In this document: piece after piece, positions 8,266 to 15,495 of the stretch | How positions within the stretch are numbered: the stretch's first letter is position 1 | Layout: every line of letters begins with the position of its first letter | Assembly: GCF_009826935.1 (NCBI RefSeq) | Contig: NZ_WUMN01000003.1 | Location: 544,270-608,269, forward strand | DNA: 64,000 nt | Direction of reading: 5' to 3' | Source of the DNA: Flavobacterium sp. Sd200 | Lineage (GTDB): Bacteria > Bacteroidota > Bacteroidia > Flavobacteriales > Flavobacteriaceae | Made by a program: the position numbers and the translations under genes | The notes under the pieces: generated by a model | Databases searched by the model: none | Seen by the model: only the letters and a program-made list of their open reading frames with translations | Told to the model about the DNA's origin: nothing

Positions 8266-8889
8266 TTAACTCTCCCTCTTAGATATTTCGTCTCTAATTT
8301 TAGCGGCCTTTTCGTAGTCTTCGTTCTGTACAGCATTTTCCAATTGTTCGTGCAACTCCTGTAGGTTATATTGCGAATATCCTTCGCCCGATACTGACGC
8401 TTCGGCACCAAAGGTTTGCGGTGCAGAAAGTACATCGTCATCGCTGCCAATACCTTCTTCGCCCTGTTCAGGATTAATCTTTAGGTAAATACCTGCTTTG
8501 TCAAGTATGTTTTTGTAAGTAAAAATAGGAGCATTAAAACGCAGTGCAAGTGCAATGGCATCGCTGGTGCGGGCATCTATAATTTCTTCAATACGGTCGC
8601 GCTCGCAGATAATGCTCGAAAAAAACACACCGTCTACCAGTTTATGAATAATTACCTGTTTTACAACAATATCAAAACGGTCGGCAAAATTTTTAAAAAG
8701 GTCGTGGGTAAGTGGCCTTGGCGGTTTTATTTCTTTTTCTAATGCAATGGCAATAGATTGGGCTTCAAAGGCTCCTATAACGATAGGTAATTTTCGTTCG
8801 CCATCTACTTCATTAAGTATAAGGGCATACGCTCCGTTTTGTGTCTGGCTGTACGAAATTCCCTTAATATTTAGTTTTACTAAGCTCAT
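8266..8889 (-). CDS. Bifunctional nuclease family protein (DUF151) with UVR motif
   Basis: A 207-residue protein. The N-terminal domain (MSLVKLNIKGISYSQTQNGAYALIL, then RKLPIVIGAFEAQSIAIAL, RTSDAIALALRFNAPIF) is the BFN/DUF151 fold, reported in plants and some bacteria to have RNase and DNase activity. The C-terminus (LQELHEQLENAVQNEDYEKA) is a UvrB/UvrC-type helix-hairpin UVR motif. That combination is usual in Bacteroidota. The start MSLVKL at 8889 is preferred; a longer frame to 8928 would run into the presumed promoter and terminator. A TATCTTTG box on the minus strand lies at 8926-8933. Confidence 0.85.
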   Translation of the reverse strand: MSLVKLNIKGISYSQTQNGAYALILNEVDGERKLPIVIGAFEAQSIAIALEKEIKPPRPLTHDLFKNFADRFDIVVKQVIIHKLVDGVFFSSIICERDRIEEIIDARTSDAIALALRFNAPIFTYKNILDKAGIYLKINPEQGEEGIGSDDDVLSAPQTFGAEASVSGEGYSQYNLQELHEQLENAVQNEDYEKAAKIRDEISKRES

Positions 8890-8908
8890 GTTGGTGTTTA
8901 CTGAATAC

Positions 8909-8956
8909 AAAAAAAGGCTATCGGGCAAAGATATAACTATCCTTTAGCCGATAGCC
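8909..8956 (-). terminator. etfBA terminator with the next gene's -7 box in its loop
   Basis: On the minus strand a 9-bp perfect stem (8948-8956 with 8916-8924) is followed by a run of seven T (8909-8915), a good rho-independent terminator for etfB-etfA. The 23-nt loop carries TATCTTTG (8926-8933), the likely -7 element of the bifunctional nuclease gene. Confidence 0.75.
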
Positions 8957-8983
8957 CTTTTATGGGCACAATTTAAAAATAAA

Positions 8984-9952
8984 TTATGAGTTCTGTGCCT
9001 TAAAGGCTTTTATTTTTTCGGTTAGTTTCGGTACTATCTCAAATGCATCGCCCACAACACCATAGTCGGCTACTTTAAAGAAAGGTGCGTCGGCATCAGA
9101 GTTTATAACCAGTTTTACCTTGCTGCTGTTTATACCTGCAATGTGCTGTATAGCTCCCGATATACCTATGGCGACATAAAGATTTGAGGCTACAGGTTTA
9201 CCGGTTTGTCCCACGTGTTCACTGTGAGGCCTCCAGCCAAGGTCTGATACGGGTTTAGAACAGGCTGTTGCTGCGCCAAGGGCAGCGGCAAGGTCTTCCA
9301 GTATTCCCCAGTTTTCAGGGCCTTTAAGTCCGCGACCGCCAGATACTACAATTTCAGCATCGGCAATGGTTACTTTCCCGGTTACTTTTTCTGATGATTC
9401 TACTTTAATCGTAAAGTCGCTGTCGTTTAAAGACGGTGTAAAATCTTCCTGCGCAAGGTTTGAAGCCGACTCGATCAAGCCAAATGAGTTTTTACCAATG
9501 GCAAGCACTTTAACATCGGTGGTAATTTCGGTTACAGTAAACGCTTTGTTAGAAAATGCATGCCTTTTTACCTGTAGCGGAGAAATGCTTTGCGGCAGTC
9601 CAACCACATTGCTTGCGAAACCTGCCTCAAGGCCAACGGCTACAAGCGGGGCAATGTAAAGGCTGTCTGTATTCGATGAAAACAATACAAACTTAGCCGA
9701 TTCTTTAGCGGCTGCCTGTTTAATAACATCGGCATAAGCCTTTGCGTTGAACGATTTTAGTTTATCGATATTAACGTTAAGTGATTTATCTACACCATAA
9801 GCCGCAAGGGCTGAGGTATCACTCACGTTAATGGTTACGGCGGTAACAGTTGTACCAGTCTCAGCTGCTATTTTCTTTGCGTATGAAGCAAGCTCAAACG
9901 CTGTTTTTTTAAATTTACCTTCTGCTGATTCAGCGTATATTAGGATTGACAT
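8984..9952 (-). CDS. etfA: Electron transfer flavoprotein alpha subunit
   Basis: A 322-residue FixB/EtfA protein. The N-terminal domain (residues 1-190) has the Rossmann-like ETF fold, and the C-terminal FAD domain is clear: VSGGRGLKGPENWGILEDLA, GAATACSKPVSDLGW, then HVGQTGKPVASNLYVAIGIS, GAIQHIAGINSSKVKLVIN and DADAPFFKVADYGVVGD. The protein accepts electrons from acyl-CoA and other dehydrogenases and passes them to ETF-quinone oxidoreductase. It is the second gene after etfB, separated by 97 bp containing an 8-bp tandem repeat, and ends at a hairpin terminator. Confidence 0.96.
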   Translation of the reverse strand: MSILIYAESAEGKFKKTAFELASYAKKIAAETGTTVTAVTINVSDTSALAAYGVDKSLNVNIDKLKSFNAKAYADVIKQAAAKESAKFVLFSSNTDSLYIAPLVAVGLEAGFASNVVGLPQSISPLQVKRHAFSNKAFTVTEITTDVKVLAIGKNSFGLIESASNLAQEDFTPSLNDSDFTIKVESSEKVTGKVTIADAEIVVSGGRGLKGPENWGILEDLAAALGAATACSKPVSDLGWRPHSEHVGQTGKPVASNLYVAIGISGAIQHIAGINSSKVKLVINSDADAPFFKVADYGVVGDAFEIVPKLTEKIKAFKAQNS

Positions 9953-9967
9953 TTTTTCAGATTTTTG

Positions 9968-9999
9968 TTAATTTGTTAATTTGTTGATTTGTTAATTTG
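9968..9999. repeat. 8-bp tandem repeat, four units, between etfB and etfA
   Basis: Four successive 8-bp units of TTAATTTG run from 9968 to 9999; the third unit has one change (TTGATTTG). They are followed by a shorter pair of related AATAACC-like words to about 10045. Similar AT-rich words (AATTTGAAGATT) occur at 7513-7555 and 12770-12862. A slippage-prone spacer within the operon is the simplest reading. Confidence 0.7.
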
Positions 10000-10049
10000 A
10001 AAGTTGTTGCGGTCAGATAACCGAATGATCAAATAACCAAATCGACTCT

Positions 10050-10796
10050 TTAAATTACTTTAGCCTCATTATGTAATAAACTTACAAGCTCATCAAGGTT
10101 GTCGTGGCTAATAAGTTTTACTGCTTGCTTAGGAGCAGGTTTTTCAAACTTTACAGCTTTAGTGGTTGCATTTGCAGCTACGGGCTCTAAAATGGTAAGT
10201 GCTTTTGTGCGTGCCTGCATAATGCCGCGCATGTTAGGTATTCTTAGGTCTTTTTCTTCCACAAGGCCTTTTTGTCCGGCAATAACCAGTGGCAATTTAG
10301 TGCTAAGGGTTTCTTTACCGCCGTCTATCTCGCGAACTGCAGTAACATCGCTGCCATTTACATCGATTTTAATACATCCGTTTACAAAATCATATCCGGC
10401 AAGTCCGGCAAGCATGCCGGGAACCATTCCTCCGTTGTAGTCTAACGATTCTTTTCCGGCAATCACAAGGTCATAGCCTCCGGTTTTAACTACTTCGGCA
10501 AGTTGTTTTGCAACAAAAAAGCCATCGGTAGGGGTGGCGTTTACTCTAATTGCCTCATCGGCACCAATGGCAAGGGCTTTGCGCAGGGTAGCTTCCGCAT
10601 CTGGGCCGCCCACGTTAACAACGGTTACCGTTGCTCCGGCCTGCTCTTTAAACCAAATGGCACGTGTAAGGCCAAACTCGTCGTTGGGGTTAATTACAAA
10701 CTGTACTCCATTGGTGTCGAACTCTGTATCGCCGTTGGTAAAGTTAATTTTAGCCGTAGTATCCGGTACATGGCTTATGCAGACTAATATTTTCAT
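10050..10796 (-). CDS. etfB: Electron transfer flavoprotein beta subunit
   Basis: A 248-residue FixA/EtfB protein, partner of EtfA in the FAD- and AMP-containing heterodimer. Typical segments are MKILVCISHVPDTTAKINF, FVINPNDEFGLTRAIWFKE, ADEAIRVN, LVIAGKESLDYNGGMVPGMLAGLAG and the C-terminal region NMRGIMQARTKAL. It is the first gene of etfBA on the minus strand. In the flavobacteria I recall, etfB faces the pyruvate dehydrogenase beta gene directly; here a TlpA-like gene with flanking repeats lies between them. A near-consensus -7 box (TAACTTCG on the minus strand, 10833-10840) precedes it. Confidence 0.95.
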   Translation of the reverse strand: MKILVCISHVPDTTAKINFTNGDTEFDTNGVQFVINPNDEFGLTRAIWFKEQAGATVTVVNVGGPDAEATLRKALAIGADEAIRVNATPTDGFFVAKQLAEVVKTGGYDLVIAGKESLDYNGGMVPGMLAGLAGYDFVNGCIKIDVNGSDVTAVREIDGGKETLSTKLPLVIAGQKGLVEEKDLRIPNMRGIMQARTKALTILEPVAANATTKAVKFEKPAPKQAVKLISHDNLDELVSLLHNEAKVI

Positions 10797-10908
10797 TATT
10801 ATAAGTTTATATAAGGTTTGATATCGATATAGCGAAGTTAACGAATTTATCCGAATAAAAAACTATGCATGCATATTAAATGCGCTTTTTTGAAAATTTT
10901 AATCGTTA

Positions 10909-10990
10909 AAATAAAATTACGGTAATAATAATTGCTTTAAATGAGTTTAATTGAGAATATTATTGTGATTTGGCATTTTTGAGAAAAAGA
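10909..10990. repeat. Direct repeat, copy A, at the 3' end of the TlpA-like gene
   Basis: About 82 bp that match copy B at 11623-11704 in the same orientation at roughly 86-88% by eye, with mostly transitions and two single-base gaps. Copy A ends 4 bp before the stop codon of the TlpA-like gene. The two copies bracket that gene, 714 bp apart start to start. Confidence 0.85.
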
Positions 10991-10994
10991 AGAT

Positions 10995-11474
10995 CTAATT
11001 TTTATTTTCAGGCTCTGTTTGGAGATATTTATCGATTTCAACCTCCAGTTCTTTTGTGCTGGGGCGCGGGGCATTGGCATTGGCAAGGTTACCGTTCTTG
11101 TCAAAAATTACATATCGTGGTATAGATGATAAATATAGTGACCTTGACAGGTCTGTTTTTATTATATCTGAAGACATATAGGAATACGTAGAGTTTTCAA
11201 TGCCTTCTTTATCTGAAGCTTTTTTCCATTTTTCAATATCTATATCTAAAGAGATAAATACAAAAGTGATTTCCGAGTTTTGATACTTTTTCATTAATGA
11301 GTGCATTGCTGGCATTTCTTTCAGGCATGGTTTACACCAGCTTGCCCAGTAATCTAAAACAACAACTTTACCTTTATTTTGGGCTACTATTTCGTCAAGT
11401 GTCTTTTTGGTAGTAGTTTGTGCAAAAGAGAGATTTGGTATTAAAGCTAATATTAGAAGTAAGCGTATTAACAT
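10995..11474 (-). CDS. TlpA-like periplasmic thioredoxin
   Basis: A 159-residue thioredoxin-fold protein with a Sec signal peptide (MLIRLLLILALIPNLSFAQ). The active site is WCKPC with Cys47 and Cys50, preceded by KGKVVVLDYWAS. The cis-proline region is IPRYVIFDKNG. It belongs to the TlpA/ResA group (AhpC-TSA/Redoxin-like) of periplasmic thiol-disulfide reductases, used for cytochrome maturation or cysteine reduction; the substrate cannot be told. The gene stands alone between two 82-bp direct repeats and has no clear TAnnTTTG promoter. Confidence 0.88.
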   Translation of the reverse strand: MLIRLLLILALIPNLSFAQTTTKKTLDEIVAQNKGKVVVLDYWASWCKPCLKEMPAMHSLMKKYQNSEITFVFISLDIDIEKWKKASDKEGIENSTYSYMSSDIIKTDLSRSLYLSSIPRYVIFDKNGNLANANAPRPSTKELEVEIDKYLQTEPENKN

Positions 11475-11787
11475 TGTGTAACAATTAGTAGTTTATGTAG
11501 TGTTTATTTGGTTTTTTTTCGTGAAAGAATTTGCACTAAAATAAGATAATTAATAGTGCTGTATTTGAAGAATGGTGTTCGGGGGATTTAAAAATGTATA
11601 TATTTCAGTGATTTAGGTGTTGAAATGAAATTACAGCAATAATAATTGCTTTAAATGAATTTAATTGAGAATATTGTTATGATTTAGCGTTTTGAGACAA
11701 AAGACGATTTATTTGACGTGTAAGGCGTTAATAATGACTTAAAATTTTTATTTTTGCCATTCATTTAATACTTCGAAACATAATTAC
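11475..11787. other. Intergenic region between tlpA-like gene and pdhB
   Basis: This 313-bp divergent space holds no gene. It contains repeat copy B (11623-11704) and, near the right end, TATTTTTG at 11749-11756, a -7 box for the pyruvate dehydrogenase gene. No good TTG -33 element is at the right distance. AT-rich elsewhere. Confidence 0.6.
11623..11704. repeat. Direct repeat, copy B, upstream of pdhB
   Basis: The second copy of the 82-bp direct repeat that also occurs at 10909-10990. The central stretch from 11641 to 11675 is nearly identical in both copies (AATAATTGCTTTAAATGA, one change, then TTTAATTGAGAATATT). It lies 84-165 bp upstream of the pdhB start codon, so it is probably the ancestral copy belonging to the etfB-pdhB spacer. 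Confidence 0.85.
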
Positions 11788-12771
11788 ATGAGAACAATAC
11801 AATTTAGGGAAGCTGTGTGCGAAGCCATGAGCGAAGAAATGCGCCGTGACGAAGCTATATATTTAATGGGCGAAGAAGTTGCAGAATACAACGGAGCCTA
11901 TAAAGCCTCTAAAGGCATGCTTGATGAGTTTGGTCCGAAAAGGGTTATTGACACTCCTATTGCCGAGCTTGGTTTTGCAGGTATAGCTGTAGGTAGTGCC
12001 ATGAACGGCAACAGGCCTATTGTAGAATTTATGACATTTAACTTTGCCCTTGTGGGTATAGACCAAATAATAAACAACGCTGCAAAAATCCGCCAGATGA
12101 GTGCAGGCCAGTTTAACTGCCCTATCGTTTTCCGTGGTCCTACGGCTTCTGCCGGACAGCTTGGAGCAACACACTCTCAGGCTTTCGAGAACTGGTATGC
12201 TAATATACCGGGACTTAAAGTTGTTGTGCCGTCTAACGTTTATGACTGTAAAGGTTTGCTAAAATCGGCTATCCGTGATAACGACCCTGTAATCTTCATG
12301 GAGTCTGAACAAATGTATGGAGACAAAGGTGAGGTGCCTGAAGGAGAATACACAATTCCCCTTGGTGTTGCCGATGTTAAGCGTGAAGGTACTGATGTTA
12401 CTATAGTATCTTTTGGTAAAATTATCAAAGAAGCGTTTATTGCTGCCGAAGAGCTTGCTAAAGACGGTATAAGCTGCGAAATTATCGACCTTAGAACGGT
12501 ACGTCCGTTGGATCATGATACTATCCTGGCTTCGGTTAAAAAAACAAACAGGCTTGTAATACTTGAAGAGGCTTGGCCTTTTGGAAGTATATCGTCTGAA
12601 ATTACTTATATTGTTCAGGAAAGAGCATTTGATTTCCTTGATGCTCCTATACAAAGAATAACAACTGCCGATACTCCTGCGCCATACTCTCCGGCTCTTT
12701 TAAAAGAGTGGTTACCTAATGCAGGCGACGTGGTTAAAGCCGTTAAAAAAGTTATGTATAAACAATATTAA
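11788..12771 (+). CDS. pdhB: Pyruvate dehydrogenase E1 component, beta subunit
   Basis: A 327-residue E1-beta of the alpha2beta2-type 2-oxoacid dehydrogenase. Visible: QFREAVCEAMSEEMRRDE and IYLMGEEVAEYNGAYK near the N-terminus (the thiamine-contacting Glu of MGEEV), RVIDTPIAELGFAGIAVGSA, FMTFNFAL, GQFNCPIVFRGPTA and HSQAFENWYANIPGLKVV. The C-terminal transketolase domain begins near residue 200 (VTIVSFGKI, LRTVRPLDHDTI, EEAWPFG). VFRGP and HSQ suit pyruvate more than branched-chain substrate. The alpha subunit and E2 are not nearby. A -7 box lies at 11749-11756 and the gene ends at the hairpin 12878-12910. Confidence 0.93.
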   Translation: MRTIQFREAVCEAMSEEMRRDEAIYLMGEEVAEYNGAYKASKGMLDEFGPKRVIDTPIAELGFAGIAVGSAMNGNRPIVEFMTFNFALVGIDQIINNAAKIRQMSAGQFNCPIVFRGPTASAGQLGATHSQAFENWYANIPGLKVVVPSNVYDCKGLLKSAIRDNDPVIFMESEQMYGDKGEVPEGEYTIPLGVADVKREGTDVTIVSFGKIIKEAFIAAEELAKDGISCEIIDLRTVRPLDHDTILASVKKTNRLVILEEAWPFGSISSEITYIVQERAFDFLDAPIQRITTADTPAPYSPALLKEWLPNAGDVVKAVKKVMYKQY

Positions 12772-12862
12772 TTTGAAGATTTGAAAATGCCGGTTGTACT
12801 ATATCTTTGTATATTGAAACAACCTGTATTTTCAAATTGAGACCTCTTTAAATCTTCAAATT
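12770..12862. repeat. Nested inverted repeat between pdhB and the DUF5686 gene
   Basis: The outer 12-bp arms (12770-12781 and 12851-12862) are a perfect inverted pair of AATTTGAAGATT; a second 10-bp pair lies inside (12779-12788 and 12828-12837), with a further 6-bp pair GGTTGT/ACAACC (12792-12797, 12819-12824). The loop carries TATCTTTG. It starts within the pdhB stop codon. It is a member of the AATTTGAAGATT-like intergenic repeats also seen at 7513-7555. Confidence 0.7.
12781..12809 (+). promoter_or_regulatory. Bacteroidota-type promoter for the DUF5686 gene
   Basis: TTG at 12781-12783, 18 bp, then TATCTTTG at 12802-12809, matching the Flavobacterium consensus TTG-N17-23-TAnnTTTG. A transcript from here must pass the hairpin at 12878-12910 before the start codon at 12923. 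Confidence 0.6.
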
Positions 12863-12877
12863 ATTACCATATATTTG

Positions 12878-12910
12878 AAACTTCATCATACTAAATGATG
12901 AAGTTTTTTG
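12878..12910 (+). terminator. Hairpin terminator downstream of pdhB
   Basis: A perfect 12-bp stem (12878-12889 with 12895-12906), a 5-nt loop and a T-run to 12909. It lies between the TATCTTTG promoter at 12802 and the DUF5686 start codon, only 13 bp before the latter. Confidence 0.75.
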
Positions 12911-12922
12911 TTTATAGCCTTT

Positions 12923-15418
12923 ATGAAAAGAAAAATACTGTTTGCGTTAGCATCTTTGCTTGTTTTTACGGTCACTACTTTTGCGCAAACCAAGGTTAGC
13001 GGTGTGGTATATGATAATACCAACCAACCATTACCTTATGTAAATGTATATTTTAAAGGCACTAATGAGGGGGTAATTACCGATGAAAACGGTAAATTCT
13101 ATCTCGAATCTCAAAATACCTATTCTGATATAACAGTAACCTTTGTGGGCTTTGCTCCCAAAGATGTACATCTTGATAAAAATGTAGCCTACAATTTAAA
13201 GGTCACAATGGCAGAGGCTAACGAGCTTAAAGAGGTGGTGTTGTACAGTGGCAAAACCTCTAAAAAAAATAACCCTGCCATAGACATACTCCGTAAAATA
13301 TGGGAGCGCCGCCGCAAGAACGGTCTTAACATGTTTAAACAATATGAGTATGACAAGTATGAAAAAGTAGAGTTCGACCTGAATACCATAGACAGTGCCA
13401 TGGTAAACAGTAAGCTGTTTAAAGGCATGGAGTTTATTTTTGAAAAAGTAGATACCAGTAACATTACCGGAAAGACATATCTGCCTATTTTTATTAATGA
13501 GGCATTAAGTAAAGTGTATGGCGATAATGTGGATAAGCGCAAAAAGGAAATTAAAAGTGCCAATAAAACATCAGGATTTAGCAATAACCAGCAAATACTG
13601 GCCTTTATAAAAGATCTGTATGCTGATTATGATATCTATAACAACTACCTTAAATTTTTTGATAAGGATTTTATAAGCCCGCTTTCGCGCACAGGCATCA
13701 ACGTGTACAACTATGTGCTGGCAGACAGTTCTTATATAGACAATAAATGGTGTTATAATATAGTGTTTTATCCCAGGCGTAAAGGAGAGCTTACGTTTAA
13801 AGGTAATTTTTGGGTAAACGATACTACCTATGCCATTAAAAAAGTGGCTATGAGCGCCAGTAAGAGTGCTAACATTAACTGGGTAAAGGATATTTATATA
13901 GAACAGGAATTTGATGTTCTTAACGACTCAGTCTTTTTGCTGAAGCGTGACCACATGATGACTGATTTTGCCTTTAATAAAAAGGAAGAATCTAAGGGGG
14001 TATATGGCAAGCGTACAACGCTGTTCAGGGACTATGAGTTTGACAAAAAGAAACCTGCCGATTTTTATGTAGCCGATGTGAATTTTAACGACGAGTCTAT
14101 ATACGAAAAGTCGGATGCGTTTTGGGATGAGAACCGTTTTGAGTCACTGAATAAAGACGAAAAAGGTGTTTACAAAATGCTTGATACACTTCAAACCGTG
14201 CCCAAATTCAGGCGTATGTACGACCTGGTGGCAACGCTGGGTAGTGGCTACTATCAAATGAATCATTTTGACTATGGTCCTATCTTTTCAACCTTTGGGT
14301 ATAATGATGTGGAAGGTATAAGGCTCCGCACCGGGGGGCGCACCTATTTTGGACAAAACGACCCGTGGAGGATAGAAGGATATACGGCTTATGGATTTAA
14401 GGATAATAAGTTTAAGTATGGCATTAGCGGTAAATGGATGGTAGACAAACGCAGGCGTATTATACTTTCTGCGGGTAACCGTCGCGATGTTGAGCAAATA
14501 GGGGTGAGCCTTACAGCAACTAATGATGTATTGGGGCGCAGTTTTGCATCGTCGTCGTTGTTTTCGAGCGGTAACAATAACAGACTGACGTCTATTAACT
14601 TCACTACTTTTTCTGCCGAGATAGAGCCTGTAAGAAACCTTGTGCTTCGTACTAGTTTTAATTACCGTACTTTAAAATCTGCCGATCCGCAGGCTTTCAG
14701 TCTTGAATACTGGCTTGATCCTAATGATCATAGCAAAGGTGTTAACGGTTTTACCAAACAATATGAATATGGTTTCCTTATAGATTATACGCCAAAGCGC
14801 AGGCCAATTGGCTATGGTGTTGAACGTACGGATACCGACTATAATTTTGCACGTCTTTTTCTTAACTACTCACAAGGTGTAAAAGGTTTGTTTGACAGCG
14901 ATTTCGATTATCAAAAACTACAGTTCTATTACCGTCAGCCTGTAATTGTTGGAGGTTTTGGTAGGCTGTTTACCACTTTTGAAGCAGGAAAGATATTTGG
15001 TGCCGTACCCCTTGGGCTTATGGGGGTAGTGCCGGGTAACCAGAGCTATTTTTCTATTGAGAATACCTACAACCTTTTGGATTATTATGAATTTGTGGCC
15101 GACGAATATGTGTCGCTGCATTTAGAGCATAATTTTAACGGCAGGCTGTTTAGTCGCATACCGGGTCTTAGAGATCTTAACCTGCGCGAAATTATTGGTA
15201 TTAAGGGTATTTATGGTACGGTGTCGCAACGAAACATCGATCTTAATGCCTCTAACCTTGTGTATCGCTCTCCTGAAGATCTGTATTGGGAATATCATGC
15301 CGGAATAGGTAATATATTTAAGGTGTTTAGAATTGATTTTGCATGGAGGGGCAGCTACCTCGGTGTGCCGGGAGCCAATAAATTTGCTGTAAAAGGCTCG
15401 TTCGGATTTTTCTTCTAA
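12923..15418 (+). CDS. DUF5686 outer-membrane protein with carboxypeptidase-like domain
   Basis: An 831-residue protein starting with a signal peptide (MKRKILFALASLLVFTVTTFAQ). A carboxypeptidase-regulatory-like domain covers roughly residues 25-110 (VSGVVYDNTNQPLPYVNVYF, then GVITDENGKFYLES). The rest (about 115-831) is the DUF5686 region, with a repeat-rich beta-barrel and an aromatic C-terminus (VKGSFGFFF). The family is common in Bacteroidota outer membranes; its substrate is unknown and it lacks a TonB plug. The frame opens five codons earlier, but MKRKIL gives a proper signal sequence. The gene ends at a shared hairpin with lysS. Confidence 0.85.
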   Translation: MKRKILFALASLLVFTVTTFAQTKVSGVVYDNTNQPLPYVNVYFKGTNEGVITDENGKFYLESQNTYSDITVTFVGFAPKDVHLDKNVAYNLKVTMAEANELKEVVLYSGKTSKKNNPAIDILRKIWERRRKNGLNMFKQYEYDKYEKVEFDLNTIDSAMVNSKLFKGMEFIFEKVDTSNITGKTYLPIFINEALSKVYGDNVDKRKKEIKSANKTSGFSNNQQILAFIKDLYADYDIYNNYLKFFDKDFISPLSRTGINVYNYVLADSSYIDNKWCYNIVFYPRRKGELTFKGNFWVNDTTYAIKKVAMSASKSANINWVKDIYIEQEFDVLNDSVFLLKRDHMMTDFAFNKKEESKGVYGKRTTLFRDYEFDKKKPADFYVADVNFNDESIYEKSDAFWDENRFESLNKDEKGVYKMLDTLQTVPKFRRMYDLVATLGSGYYQMNHFDYGPIFSTFGYNDVEGIRLRTGGRTYFGQNDPWRIEGYTAYGFKDNKFKYGISGKWMVDKRRRIILSAGNRRDVEQIGVSLTATNDVLGRSFASSSLFSSGNNNRLTSINFTTFSAEIEPVRNLVLRTSFNYRTLKSADPQAFSLEYWLDPNDHSKGVNGFTKQYEYGFLIDYTPKRRPIGYGVERTDTDYNFARLFLNYSQGVKGLFDSDFDYQKLQFYYRQPVIVGGFGRLFTTFEAGKIFGAVPLGLMGVVPGNQSYFSIENTYNLLDYYEFVADEYVSLHLEHNFNGRLFSRIPGLRDLNLREIIGIKGIYGTVSQRNIDLNASNLVYRSPEDLYWEYHAGIGNIFKVFRIDFAWRGSYLGVPGANKFAVKGSFGFFF

Positions 15419-15439
15419 CTTAAGGCAAAGTATAAATAA

Positions 15440-15480
15440 AAACTCCCGGTCATTTTAATTCTAACCGGGAGTTTCTTTAT
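15440..15480. terminator. Bidirectional terminator between DUF5686 gene and lysS
   Basis: A perfect 11-bp stem (15440-15450 with 15464-15474) of AAACTCCCGGT type with a 13-nt loop, T-rich on the right and A-rich on the left, so it can end both convergent transcripts. Confidence 0.85.
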
Positions 15481-15495
15481 TTAGTTATGTGTGGT

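Noticed and set aside
9968..9999. CRISPR-like or attachment-site array
   Set aside because: The units are 8 bp without spacers; there is no cas gene or integrase in the window.
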